DNA of 64,000 bases from Flavobacterium jejuense (GTDB lineage: Bacteria; Bacteroidota; Bacteroidia; Flavobacteriales; Flavobacteriaceae), in contig NZ_VEVQ02000005.1 of assembly GCF_006491595.2 (NCBI RefSeq), positions 1 to 64,000 of the forward strand, given 5' to 3'. The notes below the pieces were generated by a model, which was not told the origin of the DNA, made no database searches, and saw only the letters and a list, made by a program, of their open reading frames with translations. How positions within the stretch are numbered: position 1 is the stretch's first letter; each line of letters starts with the position of its first letter. Positions 42,870 through 52,672 of the stretch are shown piece by piece. Made by a program: the position numbers and the translations under genes.

Positions 42870-43770
42870 CTAATTCAAAAACTGTTCTCTATATTCGGTA
42901 GGTGTTATGCCTACTTCTTTTTTAAAAAGTCTTGAAAAGTAGGGTGGGTTTTCAAAACCTAATTCGTAGGCAGTTTCGGATACGGTTTTGTTGGTGCTCA
43001 TTAAAATATTTTTTGCTTCAATAACTAAGGCAATGTGAATATGTTCCAGTGCTGTTTTGCCTGTTTCTTGTTTTAATAAATCACTTAAATATTTTGATGA
43101 CAAGGCTAATTTCGCAGCCATATATTTTACAGTCGGTAAGCCTTCTTTTTGGAGAGCTCCGTTTTCAAAATAGTGTTTCAGTATGTCAGTAAATTTAGTG
43201 ATTATGGTGCCTGATAAAACAGACCTATTCAAGAATTGCCGTTTGTAAAACCTTTGAGCATATTTTAAAATGGAATCTATATGAGTAAGTATTATATCTT
43301 TGCTGTATTCATCTTGATTATTGTAATATTCCAACTTTATCTTGTTGAATAAGTCCCATACAATGTCTTCTTCTTTTGGAGACAGATGCAAAGCTTCGTT
43401 CACTTCGTAATCAAAATATCCATATTTATTTATTTATTTCAGAATGAAGGTTGTGGTTCACTAAAAAATCTTCGTGGATATATAGCAGAAATCCTTTTTC
43501 ACTTGTTTCTACATTATTCATCAATACTTTCTGATGTGGCTTTAGAAATGCCAAAGACCCATTTTCGTGGTCGTACTTTGTTCTGCCATATTGAAATGTC
43601 CCTGATTTTAATTTTGTTAAGGCAATCGTATAAAACGTCATCGTAAATTCTCTCTCGATAAAAGTACATTTTTCTGACTCTTCAAAAGTCAGTAGGCCCA
43701 TCAGCGGATTTTCAGGTGGTGGAAATCCGTTTGCTTTATAGAGTTCACTTATTGTTCTATAATGTTTCAT
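42870..43770 (-). pseudogene. AraC-family regulator split by a 4-bp repeat expansion
   Basis: The upstream part (43426-43770) encodes an N-terminal cupin-like sensor of 114 residues. The downstream part (42870-43403) encodes the C-terminal region with two HTH motifs (YMAAKLALSSKYLSDLL and VSETAYELGFENPPYFSRLF, then GITPTEYR). The reading frame breaks in an (ATTT)4 tract at 43424-43439. With three units the frame reads on through NKYGYFDYEVNEALH, giving a normal-length regulator of about 300 residues. It is either a phase-variable gene in the off state or a pseudogene. Target genes are probably the adjacent NmrA and OYE genes. Confidence 0.8.
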
Positions 43771-43928
43771 AAGCCCTATTGTTACTTAATTTATCTTAAT
43801 ATTATTCTTTAACCTTATTCTTTATTATAAAATTACCAAAAATTTTCAACCTTTAATAATTTAACGAATTTCCCGTGCAATAAAGACCAATGTATTAATT
43901 ATAAACTAATAATTAATACATTGGTACG

Positions 43929-44794
43929 CTACATTTTTGCAAATTGATTTATTCTGATAGAGGGTTTTTCCAGATCGTCCCAAGTTTTTTGAGCTTCAAA
44001 TGTTTCTTTATTTTTGTTCATTACGTCAATCAAGGGAACTACAAATTTCAATGGTTTTACAAATAAGGATAAAAATTTTGCCAATTCCATAGGCAATTTT
44101 GCAATTTTTAATTTCTCTTTCGTATAATTTTCTACATAAGCAGTTGTAGCTTCTAAGGTAGTCATTGCCTCTAATCCCTGCACTGAATATTCTTTGTTTA
44201 AAGCTTTCTCAGTTTCAAAAGATTTGGCAACCATTTTACCCAAATCTTCACCAGCTATCCACCAAGCTTTTTCGGTAGATTTTCCTATAATATTTATTTT
44301 ATTTCCGTCTCTCATTCCTCCAGTTAAGTTTTCCATAAGGTTAGAGGAATAAAAGATGGTATAAGGTATTCCGCAATCTTTTATTTTATGGATTGCTTGT
44401 TTTTCGTATTCATCACTCACCAATCACCAGTATAGTTTCTCGCCAGAAAAGAAGAAAGGAAACCGACTTGTTTTACCGATGATGTTTTTAAAGCGGATAA
44501 GATATTATCTAATCCATGCATTTCAGGGTTAAATTGATTTTCCTTATCATTTGGCGATGATGAAATACTGATATAGACAGCATCTGCATTTTTCAAAGCC
44601 TCTGAAATTTCCGTTATATTTCGCAGGTCGCCATTTACAAAATGAATCTTGCTTGTAGGAAAAATTTGTTTTGCTTTTCGAACATTTCTAACTAACGCTG
44701 TTATTTCAAAACCAGCCTTTAGTAATTCTTTTGTAACCGGAATTCCAATCATTCCTGTTGCACCAATTACGGTTATTTTTTTACTCATTTTCAT
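43929..44794 (-). pseudogene. NmrA-type NAD(P)-binding oxidoreductase, frameshifted
   Basis: The first part (44417-44794) has ITVIGATGMIGIPVTKELLKAGF with the GxxGxxG dinucleotide motif and ends at NYTGDW followed by TGA. The second part (43929-44423) continues as VSDEYEKQAIHKIKDCGIPYTIFY to the natural end. Adding one base in the plus-strand CACCAA at 44418-44423 restores NYTGDWVSDEYEK, so a single-base deletion is the likely cause. Intact it would be about 288 residues. Two broken genes in a row beside an intact OYE suggest decay, though a base-calling error is possible. Confidence 0.78.
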
Positions 44795-44832
44795 TTAGCT
44801 TTTATGAATTTGTAATTTTTAAAGTAGCAAGG

Positions 44833-45966
44833 CTAGTCTGTCACCTGAAAAAATCCCGTTGCTATGTGAATGAATTCCTGAAGTTTTTTAGGTATCGCAA
44901 GTTCATCAGCCTTAGACAGCCTTAAAACTTCATCGGCTTTTCCCTTATTAGATGCAAGTTCCACCCAATTCGGATTAATGATAAGTCCGTGTCCAACAGC
45001 TACCAATGACAATCCCATTTCCAGTGCTTCTATTGCTTCATTGAACTGTTTTATGCCTCCCGCAGCAATCACTGGAACTCTGTGATGAACGTGATCGAGT
45101 ATTAATTTTAAAACCGTGGCATCTCCATTTTCATCATTTATCGGCTTTTGTGCAAGCAGATTAGCAAGTGAAACGTGTAGATAATCAATTCCGCAGTCGA
45201 TTAGTTTATCAATCAATGGAAAGACATCTTTTACTCTATAGCTTTCAGGCTCTTCTGGTGAAATTCTGAAACCTATCATAAATGGTCTGTCTGCATACTT
45301 TTTAATTACATCCTGAATTTCCTTGATCACTTCTACAGCAAAATTCATTCGTTTTTCGGCAGATCCGCCCCAGTAATCTGTTCGTTGGTTATAATAAGGT
45401 GAAAAGAAATTTTGCAATAGAAATCCGTGAGCTCCATGCAACTCTATGCCATCAAAACCTGCCTTTATAGCTCTGTGCGTAGTTTCGCCAAAAGCCTTTA
45501 TCATGTCCAGAATTTCTTCATGTGTAAGTTCACGTGATACAACTCCTCCTGCATAAAACATCGAAGGTGCTAATGCTAAGGGACTTGCACTAACAGGGAT
45601 ACCATCAGGAATAAGATCTAAAACCGCTTTATTTCCAGCGTGATAAATTTGAAGTACTGCAGCTGCCCCACCTTTTTTTGCCGCAGTAGCCAATTTTTTA
45701 AGACTTGGCATAAAAGAGTCATCATAGGAGGCATATTCATTGTTAAATCCAATTCCGTTTGCCATTACTCTGGTACAACCAGTTATTACTAATCCAACGT
45801 TTCCGCTTCGGGCTTCATAATGTTTTATTTCATCATCTGATATAGTATAATCATCATTACTAGCCCAAGTGGTCATTGGTGCCATTGCAATCCTGTTTTT
45901 AATTTTGATTCCGTTTTTAAATGTAAAAGTTTGGAATAATTGTTTTGTATCTGTTGTCTCGTTCAT
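44833..45966 (-). CDS. Old yellow enzyme family NADH:flavin oxidoreductase
   Basis: 377 residues of a TIM-barrel flavoprotein. IKIKNRIAMAPMTTWASNDD near 20-39, LQIYHAGNKA near 108-117, GFDGIELHGAHGFLLQNFFSPYYNQRTDYWGGS near 168-200 and AVGHGLIINPNW near 322-333 are the FMN and substrate-binding motifs. Such enzymes reduce activated alkenes and electrophiles. It is the only intact gene of a three-gene cluster with the broken NmrA and AraC genes. Confidence 0.9.
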   Translation of the reverse strand: MNETTDTKQLFQTFTFKNGIKIKNRIAMAPMTTWASNDDYTISDDEIKHYEARSGNVGLVITGCTRVMANGIGFNNEYASYDDSFMPSLKKLATAAKKGGAAAVLQIYHAGNKAVLDLIPDGIPVSASPLALAPSMFYAGGVVSRELTHEEILDMIKAFGETTHRAIKAGFDGIELHGAHGFLLQNFFSPYYNQRTDYWGGSAEKRMNFAVEVIKEIQDVIKKYADRPFMIGFRISPEEPESYRVKDVFPLIDKLIDCGIDYLHVSLANLLAQKPINDENGDATVLKLILDHVHHRVPVIAAGGIKQFNEAIEALEMGLSLVAVGHGLIINPNWVELASNKGKADEVLRLSKADELAIPKKLQEFIHIATGFFQVTD

Positions 45967-46692
45967 TATTTAAATTTTATGTTATTAAATGATGATACAA
46001 AGTTGAGACATTCAATTATTCTGCAAGTTATACAAAAGTCGGTAGATGTGATACAAATTGCGAAAAGGGATTTTTTGTGAACAGTTTTTAGAATACAACT
46101 TTAAGTCATTTATCTGTAATTTGTGAACAATACAAAATCGTAGGTATTTTCAACTATAATTATTTTGTTTTATAAATGGCTGATTTTTATTATTTATTCT
46201 CTAGGCTTGGTAGCAGAATGGTTGCAGTTTTGTTCGGAGTTTGTTGCGAAAAAGTACCTATTTACCGTTACTTCTCCGAAGCGCTTCCGAACAATGGTCC
46301 TATTTAATCCCTTGAAAACGTCAAAACAATTAAAAAGCAATCAAAACCAGTCAAAAGCGTTCACATAATTTTTTTCTTGTGGTTTTGGCTAGGTTGTTGG
46401 GAAATATAGTTTTGGGTTACAGGTTGTGCGTTCTCTGTTCTCGGTTGTAGGTTATGGGTTGGCATTTTTTGTTGTATTTGTTTTTTATGGTGAGTGAGTT
46501 GAACTATAAAAGATGCGGCTTTTTAATAAGTCTGTTTCTCTTTGTAAAGAAATAGTTTAATAAGTTTTGTCCAATACGCTACTAGTTGAAATATGCTAAG
46601 CGTATGGAACTTTTAAAAAATGACAAGTTTATATTTTAATACTATGGTTTTAAACGTAGCATTGAATGTATAACCAATGAAAAACACCCCTC
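45967..46692. other. Intergenic region with dispersed repeat-like sequence
   Basis: No supported gene. A 67-codon frame at 46165-46368 includes GTTCGGAGTTTGTTGCGAAAAAG and ends in SKQLKSNQNQSKAF, a low-complexity pattern usual for translated intergenic repeats; part of it resembles 335-420. The rest is AT-rich. Confidence 0.45.
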
Positions 46693-46983
46693 TTACTCAT
46701 ACAAGCCTAATCGATTCTTTAGATATTTCACTTCTGACTGTAATTGATTCACTTTGTTAAGGAGCTCAAGAACGACATCTATGCCTTCTTTGTTTATGTT
46801 TAAATCGTTGTGTAGTCTAATGATTTTTTCAATTATTACTAATTGGCTTACATGTAAGTACCTATTGTTGTCGTAAGTAATAGTTTCAACTAGACCAATG
46901 GCTTCTAATTCTGTTACAAAAGTGGGTTCTACTTCATATTGTTTACAAAATAGGTCTACTATTATTAATTCTTGTGTGTCCAT
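46693..46983 (-). CDS. cbpM: CbpM-like chaperone modulator
   Basis: 96 residues, a MerR-like HTH fold (LIIVDLFCKQYEVEPTFVTELEAIGLVE, given as its start) with a C-terminal coiled coil (LELLNKVNQLQSEVKYLKNRL). CbpM binds the J domain of CbpA and blocks its co-chaperone activity. It lies 4 nt after the CbpA stop, the usual pairing. Confidence 0.85.
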   Translation of the reverse strand: MDTQELIIVDLFCKQYEVEPTFVTELEAIGLVETITYDNNRYLHVSQLVIIEKIIRLHNDLNINKEGIDVVLELLNKVNQLQSEVKYLKNRLGLYE

Positions 46984-46987
46984 ACTT

Positions 46988-47887
46988 TTATTTTTTAGCT
47001 AACTGATGGAATAATTTTATTTCTTCTTCTGAAAGGTTAGTAGGAATACTAATGTTGTACGTTACATATAAATCGCCAAAATGTCCTTCTTTTTTATATA
47101 CTGGAAATCCTTTTCCTTTTAATCTTACTTTGGTTCCGTTCTGGGTACCAGAGGCTACTTTTAGCTTTAGTTTAGTACCATCAAAAGTGGATAAGGTAAT
47201 TTCTCCTCCTAAAACAGCTGTATATAAGTCCAACTCATGATTGAGATATAAATCGTTTCCAACACGCTTAAATGGAGTGGTATTGACAATTGTAAATGTA
47301 ATATATAAATCGCCTTTAGGACCATTATTAACACCTTCACCACCATACCCACTAATTTTAATAGTTTGTCCATCTTCTATACCTGCAGGAATAGTAATGC
47401 GAATGCTTTTTCCATTAACGGTAAATGTTTGTTTGTGTGTAGTGGCTGCTTCTTTAATATCAAGTTGTGAGGTAGCGTTGAAATCTTGTCCTCTAAATTT
47501 AGCACTTCTAGAATTTCTTGAACCTCCACCTGCTTGTTGACCAAACATTGAAGAGAAAAAATCTGAGAAATCTTCTCCATTAAAATTGGAAGTATTTTGT
47601 TGACGACCAGCGTTACCATATTTTCTTTGCTGCTGTTGCTGGTACTTTTCATATTCTTCACCGCGTTCCCAATCTTTACCATGTTTGTCGTATTTTTTTC
47701 GTTTTTCGGGGTTACTTAATACTTCATTGGCTTCATTCAGTTGCTGAAATTTTAGTTTAGCGGCTTCATCGTTTGGATTTACATCTGGATGCCATTTACG
47801 CGCTAGTCTTCGATACGCTTTTTTGATGGCTTCTGGTGTTGCATTCTTATCTATTTCAAGAATTTTGTAGTAATCCATAAATTCCAT
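46988..47887 (-). CDS. cbpA: CbpA-type DnaJ co-chaperone
   Basis: 299 residues. The J domain (residues 4-70) has [16 protein letters not shown] with the HPD tripeptide. A glycine-rich linker (about 80-130) leads to two C-terminal substrate-binding beta domains ([24 protein letters not shown], then [18 protein letters not shown]). No zinc-finger cysteines, hence CbpA and not DnaJ. Stimulates DnaK and is controlled by the CbpM encoded next to it. Confidence 0.92.
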   Translation of the reverse strand: MEFMDYYKILEIDKNATPEAIKKAYRRLARKWHPDVNPNDEAAKLKFQQLNEANEVLSNPEKRKKYDKHGKDWERGEEYEKYQQQQQRKYGNAGRQQNTSNFNGEDFSDFFSSMFGQQAGGGSRNSRSAKFRGQDFNATSQLDIKEAATTHKQTFTVNGKSIRITIPAGIEDGQTIKISGYGGEGVNNGPKGDLYITFTIVNTTPFKRVGNDLYLNHELDLYTAVLGGEITLSTFDGTKLKLKVASGTQNGTKVRLKGKGFPVYKKEGHFGDLYVTYNISIPTNLSEEEIKLFHQLAKK

Positions 47888-48156
47888 GTAGTTTTTTATT
47901 TGTAAAAAATAAGTTTTTATTCTAACTGTAAATTTACAAATAAATAAAGTATTAGTTTTATGATATTTATCAGTATTGTTATATAATTAATACATAGGAA
48001 TTAGTACTTGAATAACTACTATTTAACTGCTATTTTAAATAGGCATCACTTTTAAAATTTATAAGAATCAAGAATAGGAGTAAAATACACTAATTCTGTG
48101 TTTTTATCTACAAATGCGTTTCAATTTCTTAAAGCTACGTTATCTTTTTTTTAAAT

Positions 48157-49737
48157 TTAAAAACTATCTACAGTAGCTTTCTTCCAAAAATAAGAGAATT
48201 CTTCAGGTATATTATTTTCATCTAACAGACTGCCTTTTACTAGTTCAGGGTAAAGCTGAGCAAAAGTAGCTACTTTATTACTATCTAATCTAGTAGTGAC
48301 ACAATCTCTTGTAACATCATCTGGATGAGCAATACCTGCTGAAGCCATTAAATCCACAGCACTTTTAACAGTTTCCATTTGGTAACGTGCAACACGAACG
48401 CTTTTTTCTTCAGGAACTAAACCTCTGGTTAATTTGGGATCTTGAGTTGCTACACCTGTTGGACAAGTGTTTGAATGACATTCTAAAGCTTGAATACAAC
48501 CTAAGGCAAACATCATTCCTCTTGCAGAATTACACAAATCGGCTCCTATGGAAAGGTTATGTATAATATCAAAACCAGAAATAACTTTTCCACTAGCTAT
48601 AATTTTTATTTGATCTTTGATTCCGAAACCGTTCAAACAATCATGTACAAACGCAACTGCATCGCGTAGTGGCATACCTACATGATCTGAATATTCTGGT
48701 GGAGCAGCACCTGTACCACCTTCACCACCATCTACAGTAATAAAGTCGACATAAGTTGAAGTCTGTACCATGGCTTTACAAATGGCTATAAATTCAGCTT
48801 TATTACCAATACAAATTTTCATACCAATAGGTTTTCCACCTGACTTTTCTCGTAACAAAAGCACAAAATCCATTAACTCTAAAGGTGTTTTAAAAGCTGA
48901 ATGAGATGGTGGAGAAATAATATCATGTCCTTTATCTACTAATCGAATAGCTGCAATTTCATCAGTTACTTTTTCTTTTGGTAAAATACCACCATGTCCA
49001 GGTTTAGCTCCTTGAGAAAACTTAATTTCGATCATTTTTACTGTTTCTAAAGTCGCTCTTTTTTCAAATTGATCTACATTAAAAGTACCATCATTATTAC
49101 GACAACTGAAATAACCTGTTCCAATGTTCCAAACGACATCACCACCTTGTAAATGATAAGGTGAGAGCCCACCTTCACCTGTATTATGATAAAAACCACC
49201 TGCTTTTGCACCTTCATTCAAAGCTGTAATAGCATTTTTACTCAAACTACCATAGCTCATAGCACTAATATTAAACATACTAGCAAAATAAGGTTTAGTA
49301 CATTGTGAAGAGCCTATTTTTACTCTAGGGTTATGGTTTAATTCTTCAAAAGGAATGGCTTTGATACTGTGATTGATCCATTCATAACCTTTTGAATAAG
49401 TATTTAATTGTGTTCCAAATGGTTTAGCATCCGATTCTTTTTTACTTCTCGAATACACCATACTACGTTGCAAACGATTAAAAGGTTTTCCTTCTGTATC
49501 TGTTTCTATAAAATACTGACGCATTTCTGGACCAAGGTCTTCTAATAAATAACGCATTCTCCCTAAAAGAGGGAAATTACGTTTTATGGTATGCTTGGAT
49601 TGGTACATATCATATAGACCCATTAGAATTAAAGGAATAAATATGGCTAGTAGTAAGCTAAATTTACAATCTATATATATTAAGATACCTGTTACAGATA
49701 AAACGGTGATACTAACGACAAGGAATGCTTTTCTCAT
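48157..49737 (-). CDS. Membrane FMN-binding glutamate synthase-domain protein
   Basis: 526 residues from ATG 49737 (MRKAFLVVSITVLSV); a start at 49830 adds 31 residues of poor quality. Two membrane segments (about 4-20 and 23-45) precede a GltB-type FMN barrel. SAMSYGSLSKNAITALNEGA, GEGGLSPYH, KFSQGAKPGHGGILP and TVDGGEGGTGAAPPEYSDHVG are the FMN/substrate motifs, and CIQALECHSNTCPTGVA carries the Fe-S cysteines. This stand-alone family differs from glutamate synthase in lacking the amidotransferase domain. Its reaction is not established. Confidence 0.85.
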   Translation of the reverse strand: MRKAFLVVSITVLSVTGILIYIDCKFSLLLAIFIPLILMGLYDMYQSKHTIKRNFPLLGRMRYLLEDLGPEMRQYFIETDTEGKPFNRLQRSMVYSRSKKESDAKPFGTQLNTYSKGYEWINHSIKAIPFEELNHNPRVKIGSSQCTKPYFASMFNISAMSYGSLSKNAITALNEGAKAGGFYHNTGEGGLSPYHLQGGDVVWNIGTGYFSCRNNDGTFNVDQFEKRATLETVKMIEIKFSQGAKPGHGGILPKEKVTDEIAAIRLVDKGHDIISPPSHSAFKTPLELMDFVLLLREKSGGKPIGMKICIGNKAEFIAICKAMVQTSTYVDFITVDGGEGGTGAAPPEYSDHVGMPLRDAVAFVHDCLNGFGIKDQIKIIASGKVISGFDIIHNLSIGADLCNSARGMMFALGCIQALECHSNTCPTGVATQDPKLTRGLVPEEKSVRVARYQMETVKSAVDLMASAGIAHPDDVTRDCVTTRLDSNKVATFAQLYPELVKGSLLDENNIPEEFSYFWKKATVDSF

Positions 49738-49970
49738 TTGATTTTGTGGTCTTTTGTAGTAAAGAACCAAAATTAGGTTTTTTGATTGTTTTGACCATAA
49801 GCTTAACTGAATTTTTTTTAAACTAAACAATTCGTTGAATTAAAAATTTAGAAATTTGAATGCTATTTATAACTATACAAATTAGTAGTTATGAAATAAT
49901 TATCCGGTTTTTTGTGTAACAACAGCGTATAAAAATAGTCCTATTAAGTAGCAATCAAAAAACAAAGATC

Positions 49971-50945
49971 ATGAAGTATTTAAAATTAGTAGTAGTTATA
50001 TTAGCTCTTACGACTAGTTGTTACGCTCAAGAGCAAAAATTATTACTTAAAAAAGAACTCTTTTCAGACTATTCAAAATTACCTTTTTATTCCAAAATAA
50101 CAGAAGAAATTAATGGTACAACTACTTGGATAAAGAATTATAAATTTCTAGATAGTATATCTATATTCAAAATACAATACCTAAGTGACGGGTTAAAAGT
50201 AAATGGGTTTATAATTGAACCTAAAATTGCTAAAAAAGTACCTTGTATTATTTTTAATAGAGGCGGAAATAGAGATTTTGGTAATTTAACCGTAAATACT
50301 GCTTTTCGATTAGGTAAATTAGCCAATGAAGGATATGTAGTTATTGCTAGTCAATATAGAGGTAATGGTGGAAGTGAAGGAAAGGAAGAATTTGGAGGAA
50401 AAGATATAAATGATGTCTTAGCATTAATAGATGTGTTAAAGGAAGTTGATATTGCAGATACCGAAAGAATAGGTATGTATGGTTGGAGTAGAGGAGGAAT
50501 GATGACTTATATAGCTTTAACAAAAACAGACAAAATTAAAGCAGCAGTTGTTGGTGGAGCACCTTCTAGTCAGTATGAATCAATAAAAGATAGGCCTGGA
50601 ATGGAAAAAGAGGTTTTAGCCGACTTAATTCCTGAGTACGAAAAAAATAAAGAGATTGAGTTATATAAAAGATCACCTGTAAAATGGGCGAATCAATTTT
50701 CCAAAGATGTTCCTATTCTTATTTTACATGGTACATCCGATTGGAGAGTAAGACCGGAACAGTCTTTAAATATGGCACAAGAATTTACTAAATATCGTAT
50801 TCCGTATCGTTTAATCATGTTTGAAGGTGGAGATCATGGTATTTTAGAGTTTAGAGAGGAAGTAGAAGAGAATATTATAAACTGGTTTGATAAATATTTA
50901 AGAAAAGGAAAATCCTTACCTAATATGGAATTTCATGGTAAATAA
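49971..50945 (+). CDS. Exported S9-type alpha/beta hydrolase (prolyl oligopeptidase-like)
   Basis: 324 residues with a signal peptide (MKYLKLVVVILALTTSCYAQ). The catalytic domain has NRGGNRDFGNLT, the nucleophile elbow GWSRGGMMTYIAL near 167-179, the Asp in LHGTSDWRVRPEQS and the His in GGDHGI near 287-292. It is a peptidase or esterase acting outside the cytoplasm. A bidirectional terminator follows. Confidence 0.88.
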   Translation: MKYLKLVVVILALTTSCYAQEQKLLLKKELFSDYSKLPFYSKITEEINGTTTWIKNYKFLDSISIFKIQYLSDGLKVNGFIIEPKIAKKVPCIIFNRGGNRDFGNLTVNTAFRLGKLANEGYVVIASQYRGNGGSEGKEEFGGKDINDVLALIDVLKEVDIADTERIGMYGWSRGGMMTYIALTKTDKIKAAVVGGAPSSQYESIKDRPGMEKEVLADLIPEYEKNKEIELYKRSPVKWANQFSKDVPILILHGTSDWRVRPEQSLNMAQEFTKYRIPYRLIMFEGGDHGILEFREEVEENIINWFDKYLRKGKSLPNMEFHGK

Positions 50946-50948
50946 AAA

Positions 50949-50981
50949 AGTCTTTGAATTACTTTTAATAATTCAAAGACT
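50949..50981. terminator. Bidirectional terminator
   Basis: AGTCTTTGAAT (50949-50959) and ATTCAAAGACT (50971-50981) form a perfect stem flanked by A and T runs. It lies between the convergent genes 49971-50945 and 51005-51799. Confidence 0.85.
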
Positions 50982-51004
50982 TTCATTTTATAGATCATAA
51001 TTGT

Positions 51005-51799
51005 TTAGAAATCTAGTTCAAGTACTTTCTTGTAATTATAATTGTTCTTATTCTCTAGGATAATAGTTTGCATTTCTAATGCTTTTATTCTATCGTTACC
51101 TTTTAAATAAAGGAGTAATTTATACCAATATCCTTTTGAATACTCTTCGAAATCGGTTAATTGAGTCAGTTTATCAAATTGTAGTATAGCTTTTTGATTT
51201 TGATTTAATTGTTCATAAGAGGCTCCTAGGTACATTAAAGCGTATGGATAATATTCATCCTTTGTCTCAATAATTGAAAGTGTTTCAATTGCTTTTTCAT
51301 ACTCTTTCCTTTTAAATAATGATTCACCTTTTGTAAAAATAGCTTCAGCTTGTCCTTTTGCAATAAATGATGGTAACTCATCCCAATTAACATTTTCATT
51401 GTAATAGTCATTTAGTGAAGATTGTTTATTAAATACAAAAAAAGTTGTTATTACAGCAACTATAGTTGCTGCAATAGAATAGATAAAATACGGTTTCTTT
51501 TTTTTCTTAAAAAGCGGTTTAATCATCGTTTGTTCTTTACCAACTTTTCTAATTTTCCTTGATAAAGCTCTATATTCTTCAGTTTGTAATTTTTCGTTTA
51601 AGAGATCTAATTCTTTATTATATCTATCATTTTTTATAGATTCTTTGGTAGAAAAATTATGAATAGTAAATAGTTGTTTTTGAATATATACTTCTTCTCG
51701 CAAGGCAACATTTTCAGCCATTCTTTTTTCAAAAGCAACAGTTTCAACTTCTGATAAAGTTCCTTTAAGGTATTGATCAATTATATCTAGTGTATCCAT
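51005..51799 (-). CDS. Membrane TPR protein, probable partner of the ECF sigma factor
   Basis: 264 residues. The N-terminus (MDTLDIIDQYLKGTLSEVETVAFEKRM, given by its first part) resembles the anti-sigma N-terminal helix set. One membrane segment (about 103-125) is followed by TPR-like repeats (EAIFTKGESLFKRKEYEKAIETL, YALMYLGASYEQLNQNQKAI). It starts 3 nt after the sigma factor stop. It likely holds the sigma factor at the membrane and senses an envelope signal. It lacks the zinc motif of ZAS anti-sigma factors. Confidence 0.78.
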   Translation of the reverse strand: MDTLDIIDQYLKGTLSEVETVAFEKRMAENVALREEVYIQKQLFTIHNFSTKESIKNDRYNKELDLLNEKLQTEEYRALSRKIRKVGKEQTMIKPLFKKKKKPYFIYSIAATIVAVITTFFVFNKQSSLNDYYNENVNWDELPSFIAKGQAEAIFTKGESLFKRKEYEKAIETLSIIETKDEYYPYALMYLGASYEQLNQNQKAILQFDKLTQLTDFEEYSKGYWYKLLLYLKGNDRIKALEMQTIILENKNNYNYKKVLELDF

Positions 51800-51802
51800 A
51801 AG

Positions 51803-52363
51803 TTATTGTGCTCCCCATTTAATTATTTTTTGAAACTCTTTATCTTTTTTTATCAGTTCAATTAATTTTGATCTGCATTTAAAAACACGTTGTCTTACTG
51901 TGTTAACAGTTGCATAATCATTTGCTACTGTAATTTCTTCATAGCTAAGACCATTAAAATAACTAGTCAAAATATCTTTACAGTTTTCCGATAAAAGATC
52001 AAACTTGGCTATATAAAATTCAAAACATTGTTGTTCTAAAATGAAAACACTTAAATTAGTTTCTTTATCTTCTAGTGTATTAACATCTGTTTTTATTACC
52101 TTGTTTTTTAAACTTTTTTTCCAAATATTTTTACAAATAACAAAAATGTAAGCTTCAAAAGACAAGATAACAGTTTTTCTTTCTTTTTGTGTAACTATAA
52201 TATACATCAAGGCATCATGAAAAACATCTAATGCATCATCCTCATTTCCTTTATTAGATAAAATAAAAGCGAGAACTTTAGGGTATATTTTTGAGTATAT
52301 TTCTTTTATAATTGCATCTTCTCCTCGAATAAGGGCATTGATATATCGCTCAGTGTTTTCCAT
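51803..52363 (-). CDS. ECF RNA polymerase sigma factor
   Basis: 186 residues with region 2 (AFILSNKGNEDDALDVFHDALMYII near 34-58) and region 4 (LLSENCKDILTSYFNGLSYEEITVANDYATVNTVRQRVFKCRSKLIEL, given by its span 122-170). It directs polymerase to a dedicated promoter set. The shared GGGTAATAAAT element upstream of 52673 and 57022 is a candidate for its target. It is co-transcribed with the membrane TPR gene and divergent from the subtilase gene. Confidence 0.9.
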   Translation of the reverse strand: MENTERYINALIRGEDAIIKEIYSKIYPKVLAFILSNKGNEDDALDVFHDALMYIIVTQKERKTVILSFEAYIFVICKNIWKKSLKNKVIKTDVNTLEDKETNLSVFILEQQCFEFYIAKFDLLSENCKDILTSYFNGLSYEEITVANDYATVNTVRQRVFKCRSKLIELIKKDKEFQKIIKWGAQ

Positions 52364-52672
52364 TTTCTATTAGTCTGAAGTAACTTTGAAGAGAATAGTA
52401 TCTTCTAATTTTAAAAAAGAGAAACCAAAACTTTCTTTTATTACTTCTTAAAGTGATTGTATAAAAATAATTTATTTATTAACTTTAAAATAATTTAATT
52501 GGAGTAAAATTACATAAATATTTCACATTGTAATTGTTGTTTAAATAAATATGAAATAGTTACTTCTTTAAAATAATCTAAATAATATGTCTTTGATTCT
52601 ATTTTTTCAAATAATAATGGGTAATAAATGCTAAAAAGTAACACTCTAAAGAAGAATTAAAAACAAATAAAA
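52364..52672. other. Divergent promoter region of sigma factor and protease genes
   Basis: No gene. It is very AT-rich and contains the GGGTAATAAAT element at 52619-52629. The promoter of the sigma gene itself was not recognised. Confidence 0.5.
52619..52645 (+). promoter_or_regulatory. GGGTAATAAAT element upstream of the subtilase operon
   Basis: GGGTAATAAAT at 52619-52629 is followed by an ACAC box near 52641. The same arrangement is at 56931-56957. Copies lie 43 and 80 nt before their genes. The element is proposed as the promoter read by the ECF sigma factor encoded at 51803-52363. Confidence 0.55.

Noticed and set aside
46165-46368. 67-codon open frame
   Set aside because: Low-complexity C-terminus and similarity to other intergenic repeat-like sequence; no promoter or neighbour support.
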